A stretch of 64,000 nt of DNA from Steroidobacteraceae bacterium (GTDB lineage: Bacteria; Pseudomonadota; Gammaproteobacteria; Steroidobacterales; Steroidobacteraceae). Below are positions 8,632 through 17,404 of this stretch, one piece after another. Where the stretch lies: the NCBI GenBank assembly GCA_019187495.1, contig JABAQN010000029.1:62001-126000 (forward strand), written 5' to 3'. The stretch's first letter is position 1; each line of letters opens with the position of its first letter. Under the pieces are notes generated by a model. It did no database searches. It worked only from the letters and a program-made list of their open reading frames with translations, and was not told where the DNA came from. A program made the translations under genes and the position numbers.

Positions 8632-9456
8632 CTAGGACGCCAAAATCTCGGCGGCCAAATCCCATAGCCGTCCGTTGATCCGCACGTCCTCACGGATGGA
8701 GGAGATCCGCCGGGTGCGCGTAATTCGTGAGTTCTTCGAGTGACCGATCAACCCGCCTCCCAGGAGGTTCTCCTGCACCCGATTGAACGTGCTCCAGAGG
8801 TTGTCCTGCAGGTCTTCCGCTCGGCGGCATCGCAGGAGCTGAGCCGGGCTCAGTCCCCGCTCCAGGGCATCGGGATATCGAGTGGCGAGGGCCGCTCGGG
8901 CAAAGGCCCGCTGATCGTCCTTCGGGAGCTGCCGAGCCTCCATGCGCTCGACCTGCCCCGCGAGCTGCTCGAACTGATCAGCGACCCGAATCGCCCCCTC
9001 GACGACTTCGTCCACGATGTTGCCCCGATGAGCGACGCAGACGCCCGGGAAGGCGCCGCGCGAGACGATCAGGCCGTTGGTGCAGACCACCCGAAAGAGC
9101 CCCATACGAAGCTGATAGGCGCTCGTCCCATCGTGGCTATTAAGAAAGACCACCTCCGGAATGGCATCCCGAAGCTGCACCGTCTCGTACCGCCGACGCA
9201 GCCTCAACACATGCCGAGCATGACGCGCGCTCGCGCGTCGAGTCGCCGCCTGCTGGGCCTGGACCGGCACGAACCCGGCGCTCATCAGACCCGCCAACAC
9301 GCGCTCGGTCGGGATGAAGGTGTACTTCGGGCTCGTACGCTCGTGCGCAGCCTCGGCGAAGACGGCCGGCGCTCGTTGACGAACCTCTTCGAGTGAGAGC
9401 GTGCCGAGAAAGACGCTGTCGCTGGAGGGAAGTGAAGCGGTGAGTACGCTGTTCAT
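8632..9456 (-). CDS. DUF932-family protein
   Basis: A protein of unknown biochemical function common on plasmids, ICEs and phages. The start at 9456 (MNSVLTASLPSSDSVFLGTL) has AAGGAC 7 bases upstream and gives 274 residues. Family-like segments are SPKYTFIPTERVLAGLMSAGFVPV, HVLRLRR, EVVFLNSHDGTSAYQLRMGLFRVVCTNGLIV and a helical C-terminus. The conserved pattern of a phage-Mu-gpT-like or Cas4-adjacent family is not evident, so no role is assigned. The 5' region carries a strong inverted repeat at 9526-9626. Confidence 0.85.
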   Translation of the reverse strand: MNSVLTASLPSSDSVFLGTLSLEEVRQRAPAVFAEAAHERTSPKYTFIPTERVLAGLMSAGFVPVQAQQAATRRASARHARHVLRLRRRYETVQLRDAIPEVVFLNSHDGTSAYQLRMGLFRVVCTNGLIVSRGAFPGVCVAHRGNIVDEVVEGAIRVADQFEQLAGQVERMEARQLPKDDQRAFARAALATRYPDALERGLSPAQLLRCRRAEDLQDNLWSTFNRVQENLLGGGLIGHSKNSRITRTRRISSIREDVRINGRLWDLAAEILAS

Positions 9457-9813
9457 GGTGAATGTCCTTGCGATGAACCGGGGCGGGATTGCCCGCGTTC
9501 CCGCCCTCACGGCGCGCGCAAGCGGTCAATGGCCCGCCGAGGTGACCGTGGAATAAATGGAGGGGACCCGCGTCTTCGCGGGGAGGCGGCCGTTTATGCC
9601 GCGAAAGCACCTCGGCGGGCCATTGACGGCGAGCACGCCGTGATACGCTGAAGCGAATCAGGCAATCCCACCCCCGATATCTGCCTGCGCTCCTTCTCTC
9701 CTCTCGCGCGAGGGTGACCACTCGCAGTCGCGAGGACATTCTGGTCAACGCAACTGAACGGCCCGCTTACCGGTGAGCCCCCACTCTCGAGACTCACCGG
9801 CACAGGCCTGCTT
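9457..9813. other. 357-base intergenic region with long hairpin
   Basis: There is no gene. It contains a perfect 19-base inverted repeat (9526-9544 and 9608-9626) enclosing a nested hairpin, plus a repeat element TTGACGGCGAGCACGCCGT shared with two other intergenic regions of the element. The rest (9650-9813) shows nothing recognisable. Confidence 0.7.
9526..9643 (-). repeat. Structured intergenic repeat, copy 1 (19-bp inverted repeat)
   Basis: The left arm TCAATGGCCCGCCGAGGTG (9526-9544) and right arm CACCTCGGCGGGCCATTGA (9608-9626) are perfectly complementary. The 63-base spacer itself can fold (ATAAATGG with CCGTTTAT by one wobble, CCGCG with CGCGG around TCTT). The right arm runs into TTGACGGCGAGCACGCCGT (9623-9641), which is shared with copies 2 and 3. 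It lies 70 bases upstream of the minus-strand DUF932 gene and could act as its leader or operator. Confidence 0.65.
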
Positions 9814-10245
9814 CTAATCGATAGCAGAGAAAATTTCTGAGGCTTCCCGATGGCTCAGCGCATAGTCGCGCAGCCGGTAGAAGTGCTCCGCCAAGGCGCC
9901 CTCTCTCGGCCATTGAAACGACAGAAGCGAATAGGCGAAGAGGCACACGATGATTCCGGCCGCATCGGCTGACACCTTCCCTTCATAGCCATTGGAGTGA
10001 ACCCGAAGGCGCGCGAACTCGAGCGGGGGACTCATATAGAAGCCGCCATTGCTGAGCTCGTGGAAGGCCCACAATCCGCCGTCGTAGTCGGCGCAGAACT
10101 CGCGCATCAGCTCATAGATTCGAGTTTCCACGAGCATCATGGATCGACCGAAATGGCGGGGCAAAGTCCCAAGCCGGGCGGCATCGGGAACGCGATAGCA
10201 CGCGATGGCGTGGCTTTCGGGGTGTGTCGTGACAGAGATGGTCAT
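9814..10245 (-). CDS. klcA: Antirestriction protein, ArdB/KlcA family
   Basis: A 143-residue product starting MTISVTTHPE at 10245, with AAGGAG 8 bases upstream; the longer frame lacks family similarity. The core FGRSMMLVETRIYELMREFCADYDGGLWAFHELSNGGFYMSP is the KlcA/ArdB signature. Family role: it protects incoming DNA from type I restriction, although not by binding the enzyme directly as ArdA does. It fits the establishment module of a conjugative element, beside RadC and DUF932 genes. Confidence 0.9.
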   Translation of the reverse strand: MTISVTTHPESHAIACYRVPDAARLGTLPRHFGRSMMLVETRIYELMREFCADYDGGLWAFHELSNGGFYMSPPLEFARLRVHSNGYEGKVSADAAGIIVCLFAYSLLSFQWPREGALAEHFYRLRDYALSHREASEIFSAID

Positions 10246-10465
10246 GGTCAGTGCTCCTTGGGTGGCGCAGACCTTGGGGTCCGCTCGCCTCCCCGGAGAA
10301 CACTCTTTGACCCAGCGAGCCGAAGCAGCCTGACGGTCAGCTGGAAAATTCCGTGCCCCCGCAGGGGCGAAGCAGCCGGCGTTCGCCGGCTGGCGCGGAA
10401 TTTGGTGCAGTGACATCCATCGAAGCTTTGCAGCCGCGCCAGACCCAGAGGCGCCTCACGCATCC

Positions 10466-10503
10466 CAAAAGACAGGAGCCACCCCGAAGAGCAGCTCCTG
10501 TCT
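10466..10503 (-). terminator. Rho-independent terminator after radC
   Basis: On the minus strand AGACAGGAGC (10503-10494) pairs perfectly with GCTCCTGTCT (10479-10470) across a 14-base loop, followed by TTTT. It lies 15 bases after the stop of the RadC-like gene. Confidence 0.75.
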
Positions 10504-10518
10504 GAGCAGCATGTGCGG

Positions 10519-11007
10519 CTAGAGGAGACCTCTCTCGGCGAAGGAGATCGCATCGCCTCCTGCGACGATGATGTGATCGATGACGCGAATGTCGACCAAG
10601 GCCAGTGCCTCGCGCAGGCGCCGAGTGATGAGCTCGTCGGCCTGGGAGGGTTCGGCGATGCCGCTCGGGTGGTTGTGCGCCAGCAGACATGCAGCCGCGT
10701 TGTGTCTCAGCGCTTCCTTCACCACTTCCCGAGGATGCACGGATGCCCCATCAATCGTGCCGCGAAAGAGTTCCAGGCAGTCAATCAACCGATGCCGGGC
10801 ATCGAGCAGCAGCAGCGCGAACACCTCGTGCTCGGTCTGTCCGAATCGCTGCACGAGATACGACTGAGTCAATGCTGGCGACGTCAGAGGAGTTCCTCGG
10901 CGAACTCGCCTCCTTAAAATGCCTCGTGCGGCCGCCAAGACTTCGTCGGTTTCAGCTCGACGCAGCTCCCCGCTGTCCTTCAACCACAGGGTGTCGATCG
11001 TCTTCAT
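10519..11007 (-). CDS. RadC-like JAB/MPN-domain protein
   Basis: A 162-residue protein with the JAMM metal-binding motif HNHPSGIAEPSQAD (His-x-His-x10-Asp) preceded by ...ACLLAHNHPSG. The segment VFALLLLDARHRLIDCLELFRGTIDGASVHPREVVKEAL is the standard RadC_2 domain. It lacks the N-terminal UPF0758 helix-hairpin-helix part of chromosomal RadC, as is usual for mobile-element copies. Its function in transfer or establishment is unproven. It is transcribed alone: a terminator follows, and a structured repeat precedes it. Confidence 0.9.
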   Translation of the reverse strand: MKTIDTLWLKDSGELRRAETDEVLAAARGILRRRVRRGTPLTSPALTQSYLVQRFGQTEHEVFALLLLDARHRLIDCLELFRGTIDGASVHPREVVKEALRHNAAACLLAHNHPSGIAEPSQADELITRRLREALALVDIRVIDHIIVAGGDAISFAERGLL

Positions 11008-11070
11008 GAGCGTGCTCCAGAGGTGATCCGGGGCGAAATGGCCCCGAGGTCACACCGGCACGCCGCAGCG

Positions 11071-11152
11071 CAGCCGTCAGAGGCTGGCCGAAGGCCACTC
11101 GGCGAGGCGCGGCTCAGCGCGCCGCAGCGCCTTGACGGCGAGAACGGCGTGG
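11071..11152 (-). repeat. Structured intergenic repeat, copy 2
   Basis: This 82-base element aligns without gaps to 17681-17762, with 71 of 82 bases identical and the differences concentrated in one 20-base block. It has GCCGTCAGAGGC (11073-11084) pairing with GCCTTGACGGC (11129-11139), an internal hairpin TGGCC-GAA-GGCCA, and GGCGC/GCGCC. It lies 64 bases upstream of radC. Confidence 0.65.
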
Positions 11153-11201
11153 CACACTCCAATGACCCGAGGCCATTTAGCTTCAATAGAGCAATTCGCT
11201 A

Positions 11202-12221
11202 TCACGCCTGGCCCTCTCCATGAACACTGGCGTCCGGATGGAGTGAAAGGGCTGCGGCGCCCTCGGAGGACGCCAATAGCCTCTCAAACACTTCCTGAAC
11301 ATCGCGCGCATAGTCGCCAGAGGGGTTGTAGGCAACAAGAGTCGAATGAACGAGATTCTGTTCCTCCATTTGCTGTTTACGCTCCATACCTCCATGCCAA
11401 GACACTCGCCATTCCGTTCCGCCAATCGCCTGTCGATAGGCATCTTTCAGCAGCCCACTGCCCCTCTTGATGCTCTCCTCGTCCGAAATCGGACCTTTGG
11501 TAGACACTTGCATGATCCCTTGCGTTCGGACTAGACCCAGTGGGAACAGGATCCGCTCAATGCAACGGGCCATCTTTGGCCGATTAAAGTCCTCCACAAT
11601 CATCACGGCCAGAACGAGCATCTGCCAACGCTCGTTCCCCAGCCCTCGCAAGACACCTCCAAACTGCTTTGCAAGCGCCGACTTCCGTTGCTCGACGTAC
11701 GCGCGACTGCGACGATCGTGACTCGCGCTCTTGCTGGATAGATGTCCTGCGAGTAGATACAGGTAAACGACGATTGCCAGCCACGCCTCATTCGCGATTG
11801 AGTCTGGATCCGGCAGCAAACGTTCCCGACTTGAGATCACATACTTGTATGCCACGTACGCAGCAGCGATTGTTGCGAGCGACTGGCACGCAACCCGGCC
11901 CCATGGCAAAAGAAGTCGGCGCCCCATCAGCAGGCCGAACAGCACTCTGAACAGTATCGAATAGACGACAGCCAAGTAGAGATTGCGTGTGAACCCATCC
12001 AGATTCAGCGCATAGCAAATCGCCGCCACGATCGCCAATATGACGACCGGTGTCGCCACACGAAACACGAAGTTGAAAGCAACCGACTCGTCTCTCTCCT
12101 CGAACATTGTCAGGCTTTCGTACCCGAGCATTGACGAATGGCGTCCCAACCAGTTCATCCCCAAAAATATCATCAGGGCCACTGCCAAATGAAACAACAT
12201 CACGTAGATAGATGACGTCAT
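11202..12221 (-). CDS. Five-TM membrane protein of unknown function
   Basis: I do not recognise this 339-residue protein. The start at 12221 (MTSSIYVMLFHLAVALMIFLG) has AAAGGGGG upstream. Five hydrophobic segments occupy roughly residues 5-25, 50-72, 80-98, 105-127 and 145-162. A cytosolic domain of about 175 residues follows, beginning with a basic stretch (KSASHDRRSRAYVEQRKSA). No catalytic motif is evident. Base composition is lower in GC than in the transfer genes. It stands beside a divergent TraB-like gene and close to the AAA+/subtilase unit, so it is probably cargo. Confidence 0.65.
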   Translation of the reverse strand: MTSSIYVMLFHLAVALMIFLGMNWLGRHSSMLGYESLTMFEERDESVAFNFVFRVATPVVILAIVAAICYALNLDGFTRNLYLAVVYSILFRVLFGLLMGRRLLLPWGRVACQSLATIAAAYVAYKYVISSRERLLPDPDSIANEAWLAIVVYLYLLAGHLSSKSASHDRRSRAYVEQRKSALAKQFGGVLRGLGNERWQMLVLAVMIVEDFNRPKMARCIERILFPLGLVRTQGIMQVSTKGPISDEESIKRGSGLLKDAYRQAIGGTEWRVSWHGGMERKQQMEEQNLVHSTLVAYNPSGDYARDVQEVFERLLASSEGAAALSLHPDASVHGEGQA

Positions 12222-12553
12222 CACGCCCCCTTTGAATTCTGCTCTGCTCAAAATGCTCCAAACTCGATTAGCCCTAGCTAGACAACCAACCCGAACCCCA
12301 GGTCGTAGGTCACTTCGCGCAGAACCAGCCGGTTTATACACTCAACAACAATTGCTCCACCTGCGGTCGGATAACCAACGAACGGATGCCCGGCAGCAGT
12401 TGGGACGGCCCTGCAGCCATCGCCGCCCGTGACTCCTGGTCACGGGGAAACTGCAGGTGAGGTGCGATGAGCGGTGTACCGTGTGGGCCTCTACCGAAAC
12501 ATCCGAATCAACCAAGCCACTTTCCTTCAGCGGCGAGTGTCGTACTTTTCAAA
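12222..12553. other. Divergent intergenic region
   Basis: This 332-base region separates the membrane-protein gene (minus) from the TraB-like gene (plus) and must hold both promoters. It contains a perfect 8-bp hairpin CCCGTGAC-TCCTG-GTCACGGG at 12426-12446. No T-tract follows, so it is not a clear terminator. No gene is seen. Confidence 0.5.
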
Positions 12554-13213
12554 ATGCACAAAATTACCCTTGTCTGTTCAACGCATCGGGAGAATGGGCT
12601 CTGCAATGCCCGTGAGCTGTTAAGAATTCTTGAAGCAATCGGCCCAAACATCTCATTCGAGGAGATACGGCCACAAGACTTCGAGTCCTACTGCAAGCAT
12701 GGTCCCAAATCGAGTGTGGAAGCCCAGGCACTAGAGGGATATCTTCGGATTAGGTCATTCAGGCGAGTGCCCGTCGATCAATATGAGATGCCGACAACTT
12801 CCATAGCCGACCTCAAGCTGGAGCTCGACAGTTTGCTTGACTATGTGCACCAAGCAAGTCGAGAGTATCAACTACTTGATGAGCAAAACCAGGAGAGCGC
12901 GCACGCACACGGATTCTTCTATTTGAACAGCGCCGCTTGCGAAACCTCGATGATGAAACTCGCCGAGCTCGAGGACAAGGTGATTGGTGACACTGGCGAC
13001 TACAGGCTAGCCGGAATTTTGCAGAGGTGGCGAGAGTTCAACCGACGTCGAGAGCGTGAAATGGTTGGTCGCATTTACGAGCACAGTAGGTCAAGTGCTT
13101 CTGATACGGCGGTCTTCCTAGTTGGGGCTGCTCACAAGGCAGGTATCGTCAGGGAGATTGAACGGTATTCAGCAGTGGACGCAGGCCTGATTGATTGGAG
13201 ACTTAGTCTGTAA
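12554..13213 (+). CDS. TraB/Tiki-superfamily-like protein (tentative)
   Basis: The ATG at 12554 gives 219 residues beginning MHKITLVCSTHRENGLCN. Three spaced motifs resemble the TraB/PrgY/Tiki fold: an N-terminal strand ending in S-T-H with a following Glu pair (FEEIRP), REREMVGRI (compare the ERD..M motif), and VFLVGAAHKAGIVREI near the end (compare VGAGH.PGI). Members of this superfamily include metalloprotease-like and pheromone-shutdown proteins (family knowledge). The match is remote. It has no signal peptide, so it is probably cytoplasmic. It is a single gene, divergent from the membrane protein, in the lower-GC cargo block. Confidence 0.5.
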   Translation: MHKITLVCSTHRENGLCNARELLRILEAIGPNISFEEIRPQDFESYCKHGPKSSVEAQALEGYLRIRSFRRVPVDQYEMPTTSIADLKLELDSLLDYVHQASREYQLLDEQNQESAHAHGFFYLNSAACETSMMKLAELEDKVIGDTGDYRLAGILQRWREFNRRREREMVGRIYEHSRSSASDTAVFLVGAAHKAGIVREIERYSAVDAGLIDWRLSL

Positions 13214-13467
13214 CCCCTGATGGCACCATCTAGCTGTTGCGTCGAGACGCCATTCAAGCACGTAGCTCAGGCAATTGTGACGCGATGTCCCTGGCCGGCC
13301 GCTCGACGTTCTCACCGAAAAAGCAGATCAACGCAGATCAGGTCATATACTGCGATCCGGAACCGCATCGCATCAGCGAACCAGTAGCATCACGTTGAGC
13401 AGAACATTGAGCTTCTCGAACTGCGGCGCTCACTAAGCCATTAAGGCTGAGCATCACCCATCTTGAT

Positions 13468-16047
13468 TCATGGAGCGACACGCACAGGGGGCCTCACTCT
13501 TGCGGAGATCTCCTCATAGATCGGGATTTCGATACCTTCGTGCACCTCTAAAGAAACGCACAACGCGTAAGGGAGGGGCTCTTTCAGCAGACCGGCATCG
13601 GCCGCACAGCTCACCACAATCTCCAGTTGCGCGTCCTTTCCGTACGCCGTCGCACGTCCACCGCTCCATACTTCGTGCTGCACCGTACCTCGTCGCGCCG
13701 CTTGCCAATCCGCGCCAACAGTACTTACCTTCAGGGGCGAATGATCCGTTTGGAACCACACCAACCCTCTGCGATAGTCACGATGTTGGGGGTTTATCGG
13801 ACTCAACCACGCTAGCGTTATCGTCAGCCGCCTCCACTCGCGCTTTCCAGCCAGCGAGTGAGGTAGTGGGACAAAGTACGATAATCCCTTCTCCGGCTCG
13901 ATTTCGCCAACCGCTATAAGCGTTGCACGCTCATCGGTGCACCCACGCGCGCGCTCCAGATCCACCTGCCCGTATCCAAACATTCGAGCTAAACGACGCT
14001 TGCGCTCGTTGGCATCAATCAGCTCGGTCTGCAATGCGGCTTCGAGAGCCTGCGACTCGGGCCACATACAGGTATGAACAACCAAAGCCTTCAGTAGGAC
14101 CGCGTCAAGTCTTGGCGCCAGTGCACTGCGGATCTCCTCATCCTGTCGAAGACGCACGATTCCCGCGTGCGCATGCGCAGCAGCATGCGAGACAAGTGCC
14201 GCGGCATTGCTCGTTCCACAGCAGTACTTCGAATGATTTCGAGCACCCGCTGGCGCTCCCGGAACAGCGGCTCGTATGCCCGGTGGCGTTGACACGTTAA
14301 TGGGGTGCACCGCCGCCCGAGCACGAGTATTTCCTAGACGCGGCCCAAACAAGCGTCGACCGCTCGGCGCCACCACGTCGGGCTTAACGCCGCGGAGGAA
14401 CCCTGGTCCAAATCGACCTTCCGGAGCTGGCCAAGGTTCGGAGAAGATTGTGAATCGATTGGCGGGAGGAACAAAGGTCGATGCATCACTGTAGATGCCG
14501 CCGACCGTGATGGAATTGATGCTCTCAGCGGGAGATAGCAGCCGTCTGAACTCGGTATCAGCTTCAATGGCACGCAGTATGGTGGCGGCCCTCTCATCTG
14601 CGCTTAGCTGTTCGAGTGCTTCACGAGCCACATCCAGTTCAATCTCTGCGATGCCATAGTTCCCCGTCGGAACGACGAAAAGAACTCGATACTTCCACGA
14701 GAGCCAGTCGAGCAGCCGCGCCAGCGGGCTCATGGTACGAGTGAACTCGCGCCGAAGATCTCCAATGCTGAGGTTGACGACACGCACGGAAGGCGCCACA
14801 GGGGCATTCGGCCCCTGCCCCTCAACAAGACGCTTTATGGCCACATGGATCACATCCGCAAGCAGACGATCCGGTGGGCTCAACTCCTGCTTGGGCACGT
14901 CATGAGAGTGTGGATCAGGAACCAGAATCGGATGCACGACAACTTGACTGGCAATTGTTGGTGAGTTGCCATTCAGATCCCCGTGAAGCACGACCGAAGC
15001 CATGCTCGTACCGTGTACACGGTCTTTCGCCTCAACCTTCCCCTGAAGATCATCTGGGTCGTCTACCAGAATGCGAGCTCCCAGTAAGACATGATTCTGC
15101 AGTGGCACACCGTCCAAAACGGCGACCACAGGCGCATCACTTGGCACCGGTCGCTCTATATCCTGTGCGACGCTGTCAGCCCCTCCGCTAACGACCATCC
15201 CGCGTACTTGCGGGCGGTAGTACATGATCTGTCCCGCAATTCCCAGTGGAGCAGTCTCGCCGGCAAGCAGCGATTCAACTACTTGCCGCGAAAGATCGAC
15301 CAAAAGGGCGCGATACCGAATTGCCGATACATCTGCCTGGTCAACGATTGCCGAATTCGAACTCTGTAGAAGCGAACGAAGGCTGGTTTCCCATTCGTTG
15401 TTCTTTACCTCCGAATCCGAATACCACAACTCGATCTCTGTTCGAATCAGCTGATCTCCGGCTTCTAGCCGATTCCTCCAATACGTGCGCGTGTCGTCGC
15501 CGACGCGATCTTGCAGGCCCCATAGTCGAACATCCTTGAGGTGCTCGAAAACGTGAACCCAAGGCTTGAAGCCCCTTGCGAAGGCCGCATCTCCGCCCTT
15601 CTTCCACTTCTTCCACAAATTCAGGAGCAGCGTTATGGCATGCTGGTCTGTGAGTATCAGAAATAACTTGATCGGGATTGATTTCTTGGGATCCAGCGAC
15701 TCTGCTTCCTTGGCGACGCGGAAGTTCGCATCGGGGCGAGCATCTTCGCCGTCCATCTCAAACAGCCAATGCAGTTCTGCTTTGGCGACTGCCTGCTGAA
15801 AGTTAGCGATGGAGCCGGCGACCTCAAGAACAACAACCTGCTCGACTGGACTTCCATCCAGTGCCGTAAGAAGCTCGGCTCGTCGCTCGTCAAGTTGACC
15901 CTGTAGGCGATTGAATGCGGGATCGAGTCGCCGACCTTGAGCCGCGCGCGCAGGAAACTGAATGCGTTCGCCACCTCCGCCCCGCCTACCTTTCGCGCGT
16001 GCGGTAGCCGTCGGAAGTATCAGTAAAGGGTGCTTAGGTTCGGGCAC
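13468..16047 (-). CDS. Subtilisin-like (S8) serine protease partnered with AAA+ ATPase
   Basis: An 859-residue protein with no signal peptide, hence cytoplasmic. The subtilase triad can be read as D312 (VVAVLDGVP), H345 (RVHGTSMAS) and S613 (GTSNAAAL), with oxyanion N463 (PTGNYG). The N-terminal 300 residues and the last 180 are of unrecognised domain type; the latter may be a beta-sandwich. It overlaps the 3' end of the AAA+ ATPase gene by 14 bases. Pairs of cytosolic AAA+ ATPase and subtilase recur in defence islands (family knowledge, precise system name not assignable here). The likely mechanism is ATPase-controlled proteolysis, which is inference. Confidence 0.85.
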   Translation of the reverse strand: MPEPKHPLLILPTATARAKGRRGGGGERIQFPARAAQGRRLDPAFNRLQGQLDERRAELLTALDGSPVEQVVVLEVAGSIANFQQAVAKAELHWLFEMDGEDARPDANFRVAKEAESLDPKKSIPIKLFLILTDQHAITLLLNLWKKWKKGGDAAFARGFKPWVHVFEHLKDVRLWGLQDRVGDDTRTYWRNRLEAGDQLIRTEIELWYSDSEVKNNEWETSLRSLLQSSNSAIVDQADVSAIRYRALLVDLSRQVVESLLAGETAPLGIAGQIMYYRPQVRGMVVSGGADSVAQDIERPVPSDAPVVAVLDGVPLQNHVLLGARILVDDPDDLQGKVEAKDRVHGTSMASVVLHGDLNGNSPTIASQVVVHPILVPDPHSHDVPKQELSPPDRLLADVIHVAIKRLVEGQGPNAPVAPSVRVVNLSIGDLRREFTRTMSPLARLLDWLSWKYRVLFVVPTGNYGIAEIELDVAREALEQLSADERAATILRAIEADTEFRRLLSPAESINSITVGGIYSDASTFVPPANRFTIFSEPWPAPEGRFGPGFLRGVKPDVVAPSGRRLFGPRLGNTRARAAVHPINVSTPPGIRAAVPGAPAGARNHSKYCCGTSNAAALVSHAAAHAHAGIVRLRQDEEIRSALAPRLDAVLLKALVVHTCMWPESQALEAALQTELIDANERKRRLARMFGYGQVDLERARGCTDERATLIAVGEIEPEKGLSYFVPLPHSLAGKREWRRLTITLAWLSPINPQHRDYRRGLVWFQTDHSPLKVSTVGADWQAARRGTVQHEVWSGGRATAYGKDAQLEIVVSCAADAGLLKEPLPYALCVSLEVHEGIEIPIYEEISARVRPPVRVAP

Positions 16048-17047
16048 GCTTCTTCACGGACGGCGGCGATCTACGCGCCTTGTTCTTCTTAAGCTGGAAG
16101 CGGTTGGCCCACTGGCTGATGCGCTCCGAAACCACACGTGACACCTTTCTATCGGCACCCTGTAGTACGAGCCTCCGCCGCACGTCGAGCGAGAAGTCCT
16201 CCAGCTCAGAGAAGCTCTGTGGATGCAGCGACCGTGCGACCTTGTCGCGACTCAATCCCAAGGGCGCTCCCAGCGTCTTTTCCAGCGCACCAATCCAGGC
16301 CACTATTTGCGCATGAGTTGGGGCAGGAAGCTCCAGCCGTAATTGGAAACGCCGCCAAACGGCTCGATCCAAGAGCTCTGGGTGATTCGTCGCCGTAACT
16401 ACAGTGACATAGCTAGGCAATGCATCAATCTGTAGCAATAGCGAGCTAACAACTCGCTTTATCTCGCCGGTCTCCTGGTTATCACCACGTTCCTTGCCTA
16501 GCGTGTCAAACTCATCGAAGAAAAGCACACACGGATGCGTGCGCACGAACTCAAAGAGCCGCCGAAGCCTGGAACTGGTTTCTCCCAGATAGCTACCTAT
16601 GACGGCTTCATAGCGCACGACAAAAAGGGGCACGGCCAACTCATGAGCGATCGCTTCAGCCAAGGAAGTCTTGCCATTGCCTGGCGGTCCAGCCAGGAGC
16701 AATCGATGACGAGGTTCGAGCTCATAGGCACGGAGCAAGTCTGCGCGCCGTTGCTCCTCAATAACCTCGCGGCAGGCAGCCAAGACATCCGCGGGCAAGA
16801 TCAAGGTATCCAGCGAGCGACCCGGTTCAATCTGAAAAAGAAGACCGCCGTGTCCACCGTCATAGGTACGGGGGATCCCCGCAGTGTGCTGGGCAGGCTG
16901 CAAATTCTGAACCAAGCGTTCTGCTAACTGATGGTGCTGCTTGGCGCGTTCCTCGGCCGCCAACGCCTCGACAGTTGTTCGAAGCAAGCCTTGGTCGCCC
17001 GTTGCGCCAGCTTTAACCAAACTAATGACGAGATCTGATCTAGACAC
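16034..17047 (-). CDS. AAA+ ATPase of a Phd–AAA+–subtilase unit
   Basis: A 337-residue classic AAA ATPase. Walker A is GPPGNGKT (120-127), Walker B is VLFFDEFD (174-181), sensor 1 is N221 (TATNHPELLD), and the arginine finger lies in the RRF of VWRRFQLRLEL. The pore-loop-like segment EAVIGSYLGETSSRLRRLF resembles FtsH/spastin-type AAA proteins. The N-terminal 110 residues are helical and may bind substrate. The start overlaps the Phd-like antitoxin gene by 8 bases and the 3' end overlaps the protease gene by 14, so the three are translationally coupled. Role inferred: sensing or unfolding to control the protease. Confidence 0.9.
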   Translation of the reverse strand: MSRSDLVISLVKAGATGDQGLLRTTVEALAAEERAKQHHQLAERLVQNLQPAQHTAGIPRTYDGGHGGLLFQIEPGRSLDTLILPADVLAACREVIEEQRRADLLRAYELEPRHRLLLAGPPGNGKTSLAEAIAHELAVPLFVVRYEAVIGSYLGETSSRLRRLFEFVRTHPCVLFFDEFDTLGKERGDNQETGEIKRVVSSLLLQIDALPSYVTVVTATNHPELLDRAVWRRFQLRLELPAPTHAQIVAWIGALEKTLGAPLGLSRDKVARSLHPQSFSELEDFSLDVRRRLVLQGADRKVSRVVSERISQWANRFQLKKNKARRSPPSVKKRART

Positions 17048-17279
17048 GATTGCTTCTCTTGAATCCCGTCTTGGTGCGGCGTCTCCTTGTCCCTTGAGCA
17101 GCGCTCGCCGGGGTTGACTGGCTATCCAGAGCAGCCAAACGACTCAGGTCTGACGCCGAGACAAGTGCGGCCACCGTTCTACCGTGCCGCTGAAGGATGA
17201 CTCGTTCACCCTGATACGCAACTCGATTGACGATCTCCGAAAGAGTCTCCCGAGCCTTGCTCACGCTCAACTGTGCCAC
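17040..17279 (-). CDS. Phd/YefM-type antitoxin-like protein
   Basis: A 79-residue protein. Residues 1-50 are MAQLSVSKARETLSEIVNRV followed by AYQGERVILQRHGRTVAALVS, the Phd/YefM DNA-binding fold. The last 30 residues are basic (TRRRRTKTGFKRSNRV), in place of a typical toxin-neutralising tail. No RelE, Doc or other small toxin follows; instead the next genes, overlapping by 8 bases, are the AAA+ ATPase and subtilase. It probably autoregulates the unit, and may be the element that keeps it silent (inference). Confidence 0.85.
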   Translation of the reverse strand: MAQLSVSKARETLSEIVNRVAYQGERVILQRHGRTVAALVSASDLSRLAALDSQSTPASAAQGTRRRRTKTGFKRSNRV

Positions 17280-17404
17280 AGTTTCTTACTACCTACATTT
17301 TGTACAAACTGTACGAATTCTCTCGGATTCTCCGTACTACCGCAATAGCCCGCCACTTTGCTGATCGCAACTCACGACCCGCGGTCGCTCCTCGACATGA
17401 CTCT

